Counted from the stretch's first letter, positions 35,283 through 47,185 are shown. The stretch: 63,311 bases of DNA from Acanthaster planci (GCF_001949145.1 NW_019091552.1:280989-344299); one strand, 5' to 3'. A program made the numbers and translations. The notes: generated by a model from the letters alone, not told the origin.

Positions 35283-38198
35283 GTGATCGGTGCAACAAGT
35301 CTTTAGCATTAATTTAAAGAGTCGAGTTTTATTACACATCTCATAGCCATACGAGGAGAGAAATCAGCAGAAATTTCAATGCATGCATAATAAAGACGCC
35401 CAATGGTTCAGGTATCAGATTTTCCTTTCAACATATCCGACAAAGGACGCTGTTGCTTCCAACGAATGCGACACTGCTGACATTCTGGGTTGTACACTTG
35501 TAAACGTATCAGAGCTTCTAACTGTACTATATACTTTCTTTCCACTGTCAGTGGGAGGGATTACATTATTGACCACTCTGCCTTGGAAACTTTGACAGCT
35601 TGTAAAGTTCATTTGTGTCTTTTTTACGAAATTTGTAACAAATTATGTGGAAGATATCAGCAGAGATCTCATTATGGCTCGGCACGACGAAACTGCTTTC
35701 GCGGTAAGGTTGGACAAAAATTAATGTCCGGACACATGAGTGCAGAATCAAAAGTAGAGTGGGCCATTTGCGGCTATCCAAAAAGTAACCAACCATTATG
35801 AAAGTTGTACGTAGGTTGTAGGTCTTAATCATGGCAGTGGAAACACTGTGAACTGATTTCATCTGGCGTGCTGCCATTTTGAAGAAGAGAAAAACGGAAA
35901 TGTGCCAGGGGACATAATTTTGGAAACGTCAAAGGATTCATCGCACCCGCTCAAAACCTGGTATTGTTTGAAAATTACGACCTACACGTTTACTTTCTTG
36001 GGGTGGGTTTTAGTGCAGTGCAAAATATGAAAATACGGCAATTTTGAATCAAGTCACGTGGCCCAGAAAAGAAATGCATTCACAAAGCTGAAGCTTCACC
36101 GGGTTAATTATTAACACCCGTCTTCAGATTTCGAGTATATGTTACTTCAAATTACGAATGACAGTTTAAAGCTGTTTTTACAAAAATGCGGCCTAACGAC
36201 TCAATGGTAAATCACTCCCGAAATTGAAATTTATGAAGATGGCATGTACGATGAACTGACTAATTGCTTATGCTCTCGTTCGTATAAAGCCCCAAGTAGA
36301 TTAAAGCTTTTTAGTCTTAATTTTCGTGTGCCCCCCCCATTTGGAGGACAACGGCTAGGTACAGGATAGATGAAAGTTTCAAATATAAATGCCATAAGGC
36401 TTTCAGAAGACCCCATTTTAAAATACTGCAGGATTTGGCAAAGAGTGGGATGGGAAGAGTTAAAACAATAATCAACTTCAACCAACCAGCCGCTCGGTGA
36501 AATGCATATAGCTGATACTGAAACGCAGCCGGGGGGGGTCGCACTGCCAGACTTCACCCATGGTGCTAGGTCACAGGGCCTTGAACCTCCCTCCTCCAAA
36601 TCCCGAAGAAAGGCCAGAGATCTAATAAAAAACCTGCATGTGTAAAGTGCGACCAGCACGCGAGCGCGGGCTCGGGTTTTCACTCCTGAAAGTCTGTGTC
36701 AGGCGGCAGATCTTTCAATCTACGGCCGTGATGTCAGTCAGCCGCTGAGGCTTGATTAATGAGGATATCATTTCTTGAGTACATATCGCTATCCTGTTAT
36801 CTGCCACGCGCGTGCAGGGAGCCTCCGCTGACCGCTAAGCGCGAAGGGTAATTGAACCGGCCCGCTGAAGGGGTTGGTCGTGATCTCGCAATCTCCGGGG
36901 GGGGGGGGTTAGGGGGCAGGCCATTGTCGTGTTAAGGGGAAGAGGGAGGTAGGTTGGTGGTGGCGACCAGCCTTGTAAGCCAACGCCGGTGAGTTCAGCC
37001 TCTCCAACCTTTTAATACAGCAATCATTAAAGAGGTGTAATTTGTTATTTGGACGCAGCAACAATAGCTGTCTGCTCATGCGCAAGTAGTCCCAGCGGGC
37101 ACTGTCATATGAAATGGTGGGTAAGTTGAGAAGAGCAGAGCAGTAAATGTACTGGGAGAAACAAAAATTGATATCCAAATTACTAAAGAGCAATGCAAAA
37201 AGCAACCGCTATCACCGAAAGCCTACCCAAAGACTACCAAAACTTCTCACCCTACAGTTTTCGGATGTTGTAGGTTCGACCAATCAGGAGAAATAATCTT
37301 TGAAGAACGTATATAGGTAAATAAGATGTCCGTGAACGTGTTCCTATTTGGGGGCGGTTTTGGGGAAAGAAAATTGCCCCCTTTTGAGGTGTCGCGGACA
37401 CTGTTCATGCCCCGCCCGTGGAGAATGAAGTAGACCCAAACAAACCGAAAACATGCACGCACCTAAAAGCTGGCTGTCGTGGCTACTATATGATTATTGT
37501 GACTGCTGTGAACTGGAGTGGGGAGGGTTTCTCCATGCCTTCTCTAGGTTATAAGGATTTGCAGGCATATTTGTCAAAAGCACATTTTGGATATCATCAT
37601 TAGGAGATCGGGGTTGGGGATTGCCATACCCCTCAACATGAGTTGTTTTTTAATCATAAGAGAAAGACGCTTTTCTGGCACTCATTCATTTCCCTTTTCT
37701 TCCTAAAGCTTGTAAAAAGGCCACTTAGTATTACCATTGGGTAGGCCATAAAAATTAGCATGTACAATGGTGAATTTATTCCCCCTCCCTGGAAGAAAAA
37801 GATTCTATAGAGCTACGCTTGTAGTCGTCGTAATCCTTTCTCACAAAAACAGAAATCGTTATTCTAGGCCTAAGCATTTGGTACCCCTATATTCAGACCC
37901 ACACTTTAGCATAGTGTCAGTCCTTTTGAATTTCCTTGAAATGTAGAGCTCAAGTACATTGGACAAAGCTGCTGTTCCTGGGATATATTTTGTGGTACGA
38001 ACCAGTTTCTCGGAATATTTTCACTAGAGTTTTAAAAGTGACTTCGGCTTTTGCATATTATCAATTTACACTTCCCGTATTGGGTGATAATCGCTATTGC
38101 AATTGGTTTTGAGTCGTACCCAACGTGTTCTCAGCGATCCTAAAGAGAGCTTCCTGGTGTCATACAGAGACTACAGCAGTCCAACTATAACGTTAGAT

Positions 38199-38660
38199 TG
38201 TGGCGTGCAAAGTTAACATTTAATCCCGGAATAGAGATATCTCTATTCCTAAAAAATATATCTCTATTAATATTAGGGTATCTCTATTAAGTTACCGCAG
38301 GTCGCCCTCGGCGTTTTGTGTTTAAAAATCTATTATCATGAGGGGTTTTGAACCCGTGTCTCAGTACTTGTACTCCAATGGTTGTTTACATTAGGAAACT
38401 TTACACAACCCTCTGGCTCAGTGAAACTTTGTGCGTTAAGTTACAATGACCTTTCTGTTGACCTAGTGTGCGGGACCGGAAACGTAATAGAGATATCTCT
38501 ATAATTGATAGAGATATCTCTATGATATCTCTATAATTGATAGAGATATCTCTATGATATCTCTATAATTGATAGAGATATCTCTATGATATCTCTATAA
38601 TTGATAGAGATATCTCTATGAGGTGTGTACGCGGATTAAATGTTAACTTTGCACTCCACA
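38199..38660. mobile_element. Non-autonomous DNA transposon (palindrome-rich MITE), copy 2
   Basis: This 462-bp element belongs to the same family as 15,841-16,208. Its ends TGTGGCGTGCAAAGTTAACA and TGTTAACTTTGCACTCCACA form terminal inverted repeats of about 26 bp. The flanks TTAGAT (38,193-38,198) and TAAGAT (38,661-38,666) match at five of six bases at exactly the offset seen in copy 1. The internal segment is inverted relative to copy 1. It differs by about 73 extra bases (38,341-38,414) with a tRNA-like B box and by a perfect array of a 32-bp palindromic unit near the right end. No protein is encoded. It sits in luqin intron 2. Confidence 0.85.
38492..38619. repeat. Four identical 32-bp palindromic tandem repeats
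   Basis: The unit GATATCTCTATAATTGATAG continues AGATATCTCTAT (32 bp) and is repeated four times without a mismatch (starts 38,492, 38,524, 38,556 and 38,588). Each unit contains AGAGATATCTCT-type palindromes, so the whole array can fold on itself. It lies inside the transposon copy at 38,199-38,660. Confidence 0.95.
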
Positions 38661-41600
38661 TAAGATACCGCTCCCTTCACGACCAGGCTGCATACAACTG
38701 CAGATTCTGCACAAATTCACACATTTTAGCGTGTTCCGCAAAATAACCTGTTAAAACTTGGATTTAAAGCAGTATTTTGTGATTTATGACTGCAACATAT
38801 AGTTACTGTTACTTCTGAACATAAAATCGCTTTGTGTATAGTTCCGTCTGTTTGCTCCGTTTAAATTTTCATAATTGTTTGGGGCCAACAGAGAAACGTT
38901 GAATGATTAAGAGTAATGATCGTGACGGCATACACCATTTAATACGCTTCAGAAAGACCTTGAAAAATCACTCTGGACAAAATTCGTCGACAGATATGCA
39001 CATTCCTCGACAGGGCTAGATTGAAAAGTTATACAAGCAAGTACAGATCGTCGAAGATATTAGAAGGAATCCAAGAGGCTGACTTTTAGACCTTCGGTGA
39101 GGTAAAATCTACAGCCCCGGCGACGCTATCTCACGTTATCCGTGCCTGTCGTTAGGTTTAATCCTCCGCTAGATTTAATCTGCCGTGAAAGTCAAGGAGT
39201 GTCGCGTCTCGATTTCTTGATGGAGGCAGCACTGGCGCGTCCTCTCTCAGATCAGCAAGTGAGGCCCTTTCTTGAATAACAATTTGCCCCTTTGCCCTTG
39301 CATACTTCGCTGAAAAAGCTGAAATAACTTGATTTTCTAAAAGGGGGGTTCTGCTCTGACAGGGAAGTGCAGAAAAAATCTTACGTTGTTAATTATTAGG
39401 CCTATAGGGAAACCTTGTAAAAGCGTAAAAGAATATTAATCCGTCTGGCGCAAGAGCTAGGGGATGGCCTTACATTAATGCAGTTTTGTAATCTTTTCAT
39501 AGCCACGGAAGGTCGTATTCCGTACCTCCTTCATGCAGACATCAATGTCTTTTTTTGCATCGGTACGCATCAGTTTTCAGTCTAAATTCTCTAAAATTCC
39601 AGTTAATTCAAACGAAACGTCCCAACTGTGGACCATAATTTATGCTACATAATAGGATGAAAAGGCCGATTCGTTGTTGCTTTAAGCGGAAGAATTTTAA
39701 GTCATCTAACATGCGTTTAGGGGTTTTTGCATCACGCCAAAACGGTGGTCAAAAGCGCATAAAAGTTGGTGAGAAACCTACTAAAAGCACGAGCGGACGA
39801 AACAAAAATAAACATACAAACAAGCAAAATGTCACAAAACAACCATCAAAAATACAACAATAATTGCAGAGATCCAAATGGATAGCCCCTGCAACATTAG
39901 TGCTATAGAGTTTTATCGATTATAGCTACTGATGTTCTGCGGTTACATTGCTGGTGGTCTCTCGAGTCAGTTCCAGTCAATTTATCCGGCTCTTGTGACT
40001 CATCTGATGACAAAATATGAAATTTAATAAAACTTGTGAGTGTTATCTCACCAAACGATGTGTGAACACTAGCAATTCTTCATAGATTGAAAAAGAGGCA
40101 AGTCAAGATAATTTGGTGTTTGTGAATTCGACAGAAGGAAAAACTACTTTGGTATTTGCGTTTCCATCCGGTTTCGAGAGTAACTCGTTCGTAATTCTAT
40201 AATTTCAATTTTTGCTTCCATTTTTTCGCACTCCAGATTACGTGGTCGTAAGTGACAACGAATTGAAAGACGAACTAAAAGTCCCTGTATTCGGAACTGA
40301 AGAAATTTTGTGCCGAAACGTTGCGTCAGGTGGGGTTTATCGTTGCGGCAAAGTACCAACAGCATGAGGTAAGAGTTGGTTACCTGGAATACGTGTCGTA
40401 ACTTTCGTTCTCATAAAATCATTAAATGTGCACGCATCGGAGCGAATGTCCCACATAATGGTGTCTTGTCGCTGCTATTCAATGTAAGACATTGTCACCG
40501 CGGCAAGCAGTTTGCATTCATGGAAATCTTCTTCACTTGTTTTCAAAGGTAAATGTAATCTCAGGCTTTTACAAATAGAGGCTGACTCTATTATCATATG
40601 TTACATTTTAATGTATACATACATGCAGGAATTGCAAACAAAACGTCAGCTGTCACGGACAGTCGGAAGACGGTCGCAGACAACCAAAAACAGTCCCAGA
40701 CAAAGCGTCCATTCCAATACTGTAACAGATAAGAGACTGCAATTAATATATTCTTTGCAAAAGCAACTAGTGTCTTTTTTATGTGTGTCGGCAAAATGCT
40801 GCAACAACGTTTCTGATCATCTTTATGACTCCGGACTGATGTCATTAGGCCAACAACTCTTCAGCCAAGTTTCATTACCAGCGCAAAAAGAACCAGAGAG
40901 CATCGCTGATCAGTTTCTGACGATACGCAATCATTATGGAAACACTTTATTGCAACTGAAGCAAAAAAGGACAGCGACGATTGGCAAAGTTGAACTAGTC
41001 GGCCTTGAGTAGCCAGAACAAGCCAATAAACAAACACGCAGACTGGCATTAGTGGTGTACAACGAAGTCTCTCTTTGCTTACCCACAGTAATTTCGCCCA
41101 ATTTCTCGTTATTACTGACGTGTCACGCCCTAGTTGGCACCAAAAACATCTGATTATAAATAGCATACATGAAACTGATGTACAGTGTACCACTTAGGTT
41201 TCAAGAGGTTGTTTCACGACCTTAATAAGACATTTATCATTTATTTATTATATTTAAAGTTTTTAATGGAATTTAGTAGCGTAGTGTCTCTTCTGTTTGT
41301 GTCTTGACATCTTGCGTACCGTCGGCAACAGTAACGGTACGACCATATGGAAACCTAGGCTTTGTGGAAAGGACGCTGAGTTATGTCAAGCATAGTCATA
41401 ACCATCCAACACATACTAAATGTTAAGTTCAGTTTTGCAGTAATCCTTTTTTAATTTGCAGTACAATGAACAAAATGAACTCTTTAATTTGGTGTGTCAC
41501 TCTTTTTAAAAGTCTTATGATAAAGCACATTATGAAAAAAATGCAAAATTGAACTAAAAATAGCTTTGGCGACAAGCATCTTATTTTGCGATGCTGGATC

Positions 41601-41689
41601 ACAATTTCGTTTTAGCAATTCTAAATGCGTGGCCCTGTAAAGCTGGAATCGCATCAAGGTATGAAATTATCCTTTTAAATTCTTTTCAG

Positions 41690-41808
41690 GCGGTTCCAAA
41701 CTCCAAAAGCCGAGGCAACTTGGACGTCTCTCATTAAGTTCTGCATGCGGACAGAAGGATGCCTATTCTATGACAATGGACACACGACGACATCTATTTA
41801 GTTGTTAA
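41690..41808 (+). CDS. Luqin precursor, terminal exon
   Basis: After the acceptor TTAAATTCTTTTCAG, two bases complete a Gly codon begun in the peptide exon (phase 1 to phase 1). They are followed by 38 codons and TAA (41,806-41,808). The protein continues GSKLQKPRQLGRLSLSSACG and ends DTRRHLFSC, with cysteines at precursor positions 82 and 101 (the last residue). Luqin precursors are known for a C-terminal region with two cysteines; the 18-residue spacing here is wider than I remember for protostome members and should be compared. Matching phase, a strong acceptor, the paired cysteines, a fitting total length (about 101 residues) and a stop soon after all support this exon. What could be wrong is a missed small exon in between. 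Confidence 0.72.
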
Positions 41809-41923
41809 GTTTATAAGTTGACTTCGTCTCTTTTCCACCGCGGTTTCTCAGCAGGAAATTCTCAGTGCATGTATCTGTTAATTGAATTGTATTAATAATG
41901 AAAATTACGGGATCCGCACTTAT

Positions 41924-41929
41924 ATTAAA
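41924..41929 (+). terminator. Possible polyadenylation signal of luqin
   Basis: ATTAAA about 115 bases after the luqin stop codon, in AT-rich sequence. It is a common variant signal; no better AATAAA is seen within the next few hundred bases. Confidence 0.3.
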
Positions 41930-42458
41930 ACACCATAGTACTTTTCTCTTCTCAAAGTTTGCTGCGTTTCCAAAGTAACGATCAGTGATGTATGCATGCT
42001 GATATTTGCTGATCTTTAAACATGAGCAGTGAAACTGAGGTGAAATTAATTTAAAACTTGTGAAAGGCTCTCCCTAAGAAAGAAATCGCATCACCCACAG
42101 GAACTGCAATTCCTCAAAAGCGGTGCCTATCTCTACGGCCAAGCGAATACTCTGTGGGGGTATCTAGAAAGTTTCTTTAGCCTAGCAAAGGAAATGTGAT
42201 GCGTTTTCCTTGTTTTGGACGGAAGTGTTGACAAAGATTTGCCCACCGAATGTGTATACTTTCAGTGTTTGGAAAATGTTGATGCATCAGGGCATCCATA
42301 GGCCTGTAGCTACATGTTTTCGATTGGTTTTTTAGAAACAAATTCCCAATCTACAAACAAGACAGCTGATACTGGAATAACTATCTTTTGGGAAAAAAAC
42401 AAATATTGGTCCCTGCAGGTAGTTAATAAAATGGAAATTCTTTGTGCAATCTGTGTAC

Positions 42459-42600
42459 CTCTGACAGGAATAGGATAGAGTCCATTTTGACCAAAACCAT
42501 AGCCTTTTTCCTTGAAACCTTCAGAATCAATAAATTCGTTTCTCATGGGCGTCTGACTGATATAATTATGTGAGGTTTTAAATTTAGCAAAAAGTGACAT
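42459..42600 (-). CDS. Exon-like ORF of unknown family
   Basis: On the minus strand an ATG at 42,600 starts a frame reading MSLFAKFKTSHNYISQTP, then MRNEFIDSEGFKEK, then GYGFGQNGLYPIPVR, up to a donor-like TCAGAG/GTACAC at 42,458. An acceptor-like CATAATTATATCAG lies inside at about 42,557, so the exon may instead begin at 42,556 or 42,552. The Gly/Tyr/Phe/Pro-rich segment looks like protein rather than chance and is reminiscent in style of small ciliary or sperm microtubule-associated proteins, but I cannot name a family. No partner exon was found. The frame continues past the donor to 42,310 without obvious protein character. Confidence 0.33.
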
Positions 42601-42609
42601 GCTTTAATT

Positions 42610-44415
42610 ATTTGAAAAGTATAAATGCCTTACTTGAATTTTATTTAACTTTCATTTAGCACTTTGCCTAAAAGGGACTGCGGCATATCTTGTATATTCA
42701 AAGCTTGTACAGAATAATGAATAGGCCCTATGTTATCTCATTATTAATATAACATATTTTCTGTCATTAAGAATAATTATTTAACAGCCATAGACTGAGC
42801 CAGCACTGAGCGAGAAAATTCATATTAATAAAGAGTGTAAAATCTCTTTGAGTGTATTATTGAAAGTTTGGCTCCATGTAAAGCATTAATGACGTTGTAA
42901 GAATAGAAATATGAAAATGCATATCAAGCACTACCTTCAACAGACACAAATGTTATAGAAATAAACGGACTACCGACGGACTTCAAAATATGACGTTTCC
43001 CACAGTGTTCCTCTGTTGTTGATGTTCTTCTGGGCAGTACTGCACTTTTTGCCAAGCGGAAACTATTAGTCATACGAATGATTTCTCTACAAACACGATG
43101 AAGGGAGGGTTAATCTTTCAAAATCTTTATGCTGGTCTCTTGAGTGGCTTGCAAGCGTGCTCTTTTATGAACGACACGGCGCGCCATACTTTCCTAACTA
43201 CAGTAATGGCTGATCTGCTGATAATGGGCCCAGCAAGGAAATATGTCCCGGGGGCAATATTCCTGAGAGTAAGTTGAGACGGTAAAGGGAAAATCGATTC
43301 GAGAGTAAAATACTCACGGTGTCCCGGTTCACACCACTCAATTAATTGCCTGCTGAGCATAACTGTCGAATTAATGAGGTCGGGTGTTTATATCTTTTGC
43401 GGGAGGAAGATGTCATATTTAATTCCAAGCCTTGTCTAGAGTGGGTTTAACAAACAATCCAGCTCATCCTTAGTGTCTGGTGTTACGCTGTTTCTTAACG
43501 AATTTTTCTCAGTATAAAGTGAGTTTTTAGATTATGGTGAACCTCTTTGTCTAGATTGGGCCCATTTAATGTTCACATTGTAATTTTTAAGGGTTTTTTT
43601 CCGGAACTTTACGCTTTCAAATGCGAAAGTGCATACCCATTAGCAAAATTGTCGTACCATTCCAGGAACAAATAAGCTCTTTAAGCACCAAAATCTTTCT
43701 GAATTGTTGTTATTTTGGTTTCTTCGGTACTTGGTAGTGGTTCCTCCAAAATAGTCCCTCTGGAATTTTAACTGGAGGTGGTGATTATTTCGCTGAATAT
43801 TTTCAATCTAATCAGAAGGCACCCGATGTAAATCGTGTCTTCCTGAGGGGACATCACTTCAAAAGGAAGGCAATTTTTCACTGCTCACAAAAGTGCATCT
43901 TTTGATGAGATTAACCAAAAAAGGAGCGTCATATAGTTTGACGAATTCAAGAGGAGAGTAAAATTGCACAAAACAATTAAGTTCACTAGCAAAAATAAAA
44001 TTGTTCGCATTTCAGTAAACCTTTTTGAATTTTCATTGCAATCATGGAATTAGAAAACAAACAAGCCACAGGTTTTATGATTGAAAATATTGGGGAGATG
44101 CACCAGTTACAACTAGGTTTCTTCAGGATTATTCTGGAGTGTTTCTTAATCTCAAATGCAAAACCATTCGGTAAAAAAAGAATTCGAAATCGCCGGCAAA
44201 TATCTTTTTAAAAGGGCATTACTCACCAGGAAGAAAAAAAAATGAAAGTGTTTATGTGGACGTACTGAATGAGCTGTGTATCGTATCGTCTATACGGGAC
44301 CCAGTGGCTTCCTTTAAGGGGGTGTCCTCCCGTTCATTCGCTGATTACGAACGGGTGGCTTCTTTTCTCTCTTTTTTTAAACTTTTCAGGATTGATGAGA
44401 GCAGTAACCTTAAAG
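42610..44415. other. No supported gene
   Basis: AT-rich DNA. A minus-strand ATG at 43,360 follows a TATA-like ATATAAA by only 27 bases and meets a GTGAGT donor after 14 codons; the spacing is wrong for a normal promoter. Homeodomain-type AATTAATT/TTAATG words cluster at 43,337-43,378. Confidence 0.4.
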
Positions 44416-44420
44416 GAACA

Positions 44421-44624
44421 GTGGTTTCACTCTGACGTCTTAAAAGAAATGAATGGCGGTTGTAAACAAAATTATATTATGAAAAATAGCGGTTTCACTC
44501 TGACGTCTTAGAAGAGATGTATGGCGGTTGTAAACAAAATTATATTATGAAAAATAGTGGTTTCACTCTGACGTCTTAAAAGAGATGTATGGCAGTTGTA
44601 AACAAAATTATATTATGAAAAACA
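44421..44624. repeat. Three 68-bp tandem repeats
   Basis: Units begin GTGGTTTCACTCTGACGTCT at 44,421, 44,489 and 44,557 (exact 68-bp period) and end TTATATTATGAAAAA. Divergence is a few percent, so the array is recent. Confidence 0.95.
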
Positions 44625-45036
44625 AACGGACAGAAACCCCCCAAATTAAGTGATGCCAAATACTGCTGGTGGGGAGGCTATTGTTGTCAAGAGGTATCGA
44701 AAAATGAAACCAGTCACTTCGGCCTTACCGTCTTTTCCCGACACCTTTTAGTTAACTCTGGACTTTGAAGGCCACCGTAGGCACACTGCTCCGACAATAT
44801 GCACACGTATTCTATCAACACGGAGCTGGGCTACACTTGTTCAAAGACACTCGCCATAAATGCATGGACAGCTGTAGTTCTGTTGGCACAAAAGCGCAGA
44901 TGGACGGGGGACGTAATTACAACTAATTAAAGTCCGGCCGGCCAAGTTTATGCGCCGATGGACCGGCGTTTACTCATCCTTTGTTTGCTACTCGTGTATC
45001 TGTCATAATGTTTTCTTTTGTTTGATGGATTACTAT

Positions 45037-45197
45037 GGATGAAAGTGGCAAAGAGAAACGGATGGGTCTTCGTTCATGACGCGCTTAAGGAATTTCTTTT
45101 TTTAAAGTCGTGCAACCGGTTTGGTGAGACAAAAATCCAGGATTCACCCTTGAAAGGCTTTTCCAACTGCTTGCTGTAGGAACAGGCACTGAGAATG
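45037..45197. repeat. Direct repeat of about 160 bp, copy 1
   Basis: Begins GGATGAAAGTGGCAAAGAGA and ends ACAGGCACTGAGAATG. The same sequence recurs 320 bases downstream with about 10% differences. Confidence 0.9.
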
Positions 45198-45356
45198 CGT
45201 ACTATGTACCTATGAGGTTTCCCGTTTTTCACCGAGATGCGGGTTTTAACATTTTAGGGTTATTGAACAGTGAACAGGCCCGAATGTCCAATGTCAAATC
45301 ACAAGGCCCTGAAGTATTTTTGATGCCGGTTTTGTTGTGTATGCACAAGAACGTGT

Positions 45357-45517
45357 GGATGAAAGTGGCAAAGAGAAACGGATGGGTCTTTGTTCATGAC
45401 GCAGCTTAAGGAAATCCTTTTTTAAGTCGTGCAACTGGTTTGGTGAGACAAATATCCAGGATTCACTTTTAAAAGGCTTTTCCAATTGCTTGCCTTAAGA
45501 ACAGGCTTTGAGAATGA
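45357..45517. repeat. Direct repeat of about 160 bp, copy 2
   Basis: Second copy of 45,037-45,197 in the same orientation, ending immediately before the LINE tail. The short ORF at 45,212-45,409 is created partly by the repeat. Confidence 0.9.
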
Positions 45518-45529
45518 GTGACTAGAACG

Positions 45530-46110
45530 TGTTAATGTATATTTATGTATAAATATACAACTAATGCATTACCATCTTGTTTTAATGCATGTTTCACCTT
45601 AGCATCAAATGTTCATTCCTGTAATACTCGAAGTGCATCCAGAAAGCATCTCTACGTTCAATTCAGTAGAACAGCCCTAAATAAAAATAGTCTAGTTAAT
45701 TGTGGCATTTCAAGTTGGAATAAACTGAATGACGCTCTAAAATCATTGCCAACTCTGCTTGCATTTGCCAAGAAACTGAAAATGACACTACTTATTAAAA
45801 TGACATTACTTATTATACAATGTCCCCATTAGACAGATGGATTCAGCCATGGTTAAGTCTTGTCTGATTCCTGTATATCTAATGTTTGTATACAGTAGCC
45901 CTTGTCCTTGTCAGTCCCAGGTCGGGGTACAAAAGCTTTTAGCTTGACCCACGTACCTAGATGTTGCCCTCTGGTTTTGTGCTCAAGTGTTAATAATATA
46001 TGTCCTGCGTAATAATTTAACTGTTAAAATGTATTTTGAATTTAAATATGTGCATTCTTGTCCTTAAGTATAGCAATGTACTATCTATGTGTCTTTGTAG
46101 GGCAATGTTG
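45530..46110 (+). mobile_element. 5'-truncated LINE-type retrotransposon (reverse transcriptase C-terminus and 3' UTR)
   Basis: The plus frame at 45,545-45,832 reads YKYTTNALPSCFNACF..SNVHSCNTRSASRK, then GISSWNKLNDALKSLPTLLAFAKKLK. This is the familiar conserved tail of non-LTR (CR1/L2/Rex-like) reverse transcriptases: N-x-LP-S-F, H-x-x-x-TRS/A, W-N-x-L-x-x-x-LK, then the K-K-x-LK end. The catalytic domains are absent; only the C-terminus and a 3' UTR to about 46,110 remain, as expected of a 5'-truncated insertion. The clade is not resolved by eye. Confidence 0.72.
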
Positions 46111-46119
46111 AAATAAATG

Positions 46120-47185
46120 TAGAACTTAAAAAAGTTTCAAGTAGTATTTCTAAGATATTAGAGTAAAATCGGACGGATAAATTTTTTTTTAATACAGTGG
46201 ATTTATTTTCAATCAAAGTAGCGACGGACACAAGGAATGTTTTCGAGCGATTTTGGTAGGAATATTTCAGCCTAAAGTCACCAGCAAAAACTAAAAAAAT
46301 AAACGCTGATAAATACGGAATTTCGCCATCTTTCTTAAACATATTTCTTAAACATTTTACCAGTTACCAGAGAGTTACCAATATTTTTCTCCGTGACGTT
46401 GTTGCCTGGGGCACTTCATCTACATGTACCTGTCTGCAGCCTTACACTGCAATCACGTTATTCAAAGAAATCCGATCACGTGGTTCTTTCGGGCATGTAT
46501 GCTGCTGATATAAAATAGTGAAAGAAATTACCAGATGGTTAAGTGACGTTTCAAGTGGTATCCTTACAAGCGAGCTTCAGCAGCCTATAACCACTCGTGA
46601 GGTTGTGTCTTCAGTATTTCAATTATCGGAAAACTAATGAGGCAGGTTATATGTTAAACCTCCACTGAATTCTAAATATAACCTGTTCCCGTATGATTAA
46701 ACTGGTGCCGGATTTGAACAAAACAAATTTGTGAAAAACTTCTTTTCTGGGACATTCCAAATTGTTGACCTACATATTTTAAAGAAATCGATGCGATACC
46801 GAATGTAGTTCCACTACGATTTATGGAAATCCCATTTAAGTAGAAAAATAAGGACTGGATGTTTGTTTTTTATGTCCCATTTTTTCGTTGATGAAATATT
46901 TCATGACATACAGTTGTTTAAAATGGTATTGGTGCACTCACCGTGTACACGTAGGAAGAATCTGCCGGATGCTGTCTTGTTTTTAAATATTTACACCATT
47001 TAATTTTAATTATATTTCCCACTTTTTACCTTTTTGTCTCAGAGCACGGAGGTACCCCCCCCCAGATCCGCGCCTTGGTTTAGATCCAGAGATGGAAGTA
47101 AGAATGGCTTCCTTGACTCAGCTTCTTCGTTTTATTTGTCTCACAGTCAAATATGCGGTCCAGTACAAATGAAAAGAATGACAAT
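46120..47185. other. No supported gene
   Basis: AT-rich sequence with short ORFs and no splice-flanked coding pattern. Confidence 0.5.

Larger units (their letters stand above)
34043..41689 (+). other. Proposed luqin intron 2, including an assembly gap
   Basis: GT..AG intron of about 7.6 kb. It contains 637 unknown bases at 34,646-35,282, an inserted transposon copy at 38.2-38.7 kb, GC-rich patches at 36.65-36.9 and 39.1-39.25 kb, and a 166-codon plus ORF at 40,512-41,012 that I do not recognise. An extra small exon in the gap cannot be excluded, although the flanking exons already join in phase. Confidence 0.5.

Noticed and set aside
34455-35339. Long ORFs spanning the N gap
   Set aside because: They consist of unknown bases and are not evidence of coding.
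36231-36683. 150-codon minus-strand ORF
   Set aside because: It crosses poly-G and poly-C tracts and low-complexity sequence with no protein-like pattern.
40512-41012. 166-codon plus-strand ORF inside luqin intron 2, containing KRQLSRTVGRR
   Set aside because: The KR...GRR pattern looks like a processed peptide, but there is no signal peptide and no splice support. The residues around it are unstructured, so I treat it as chance.
43318-43393. TATA box, ATG and 14-codon exon with GTGAGT donor on the minus strand
   Set aside because: The TATA-to-ATG distance leaves no room for a leader, and the exon's phase does not join to the exon-like ORF at 42.5 kb.
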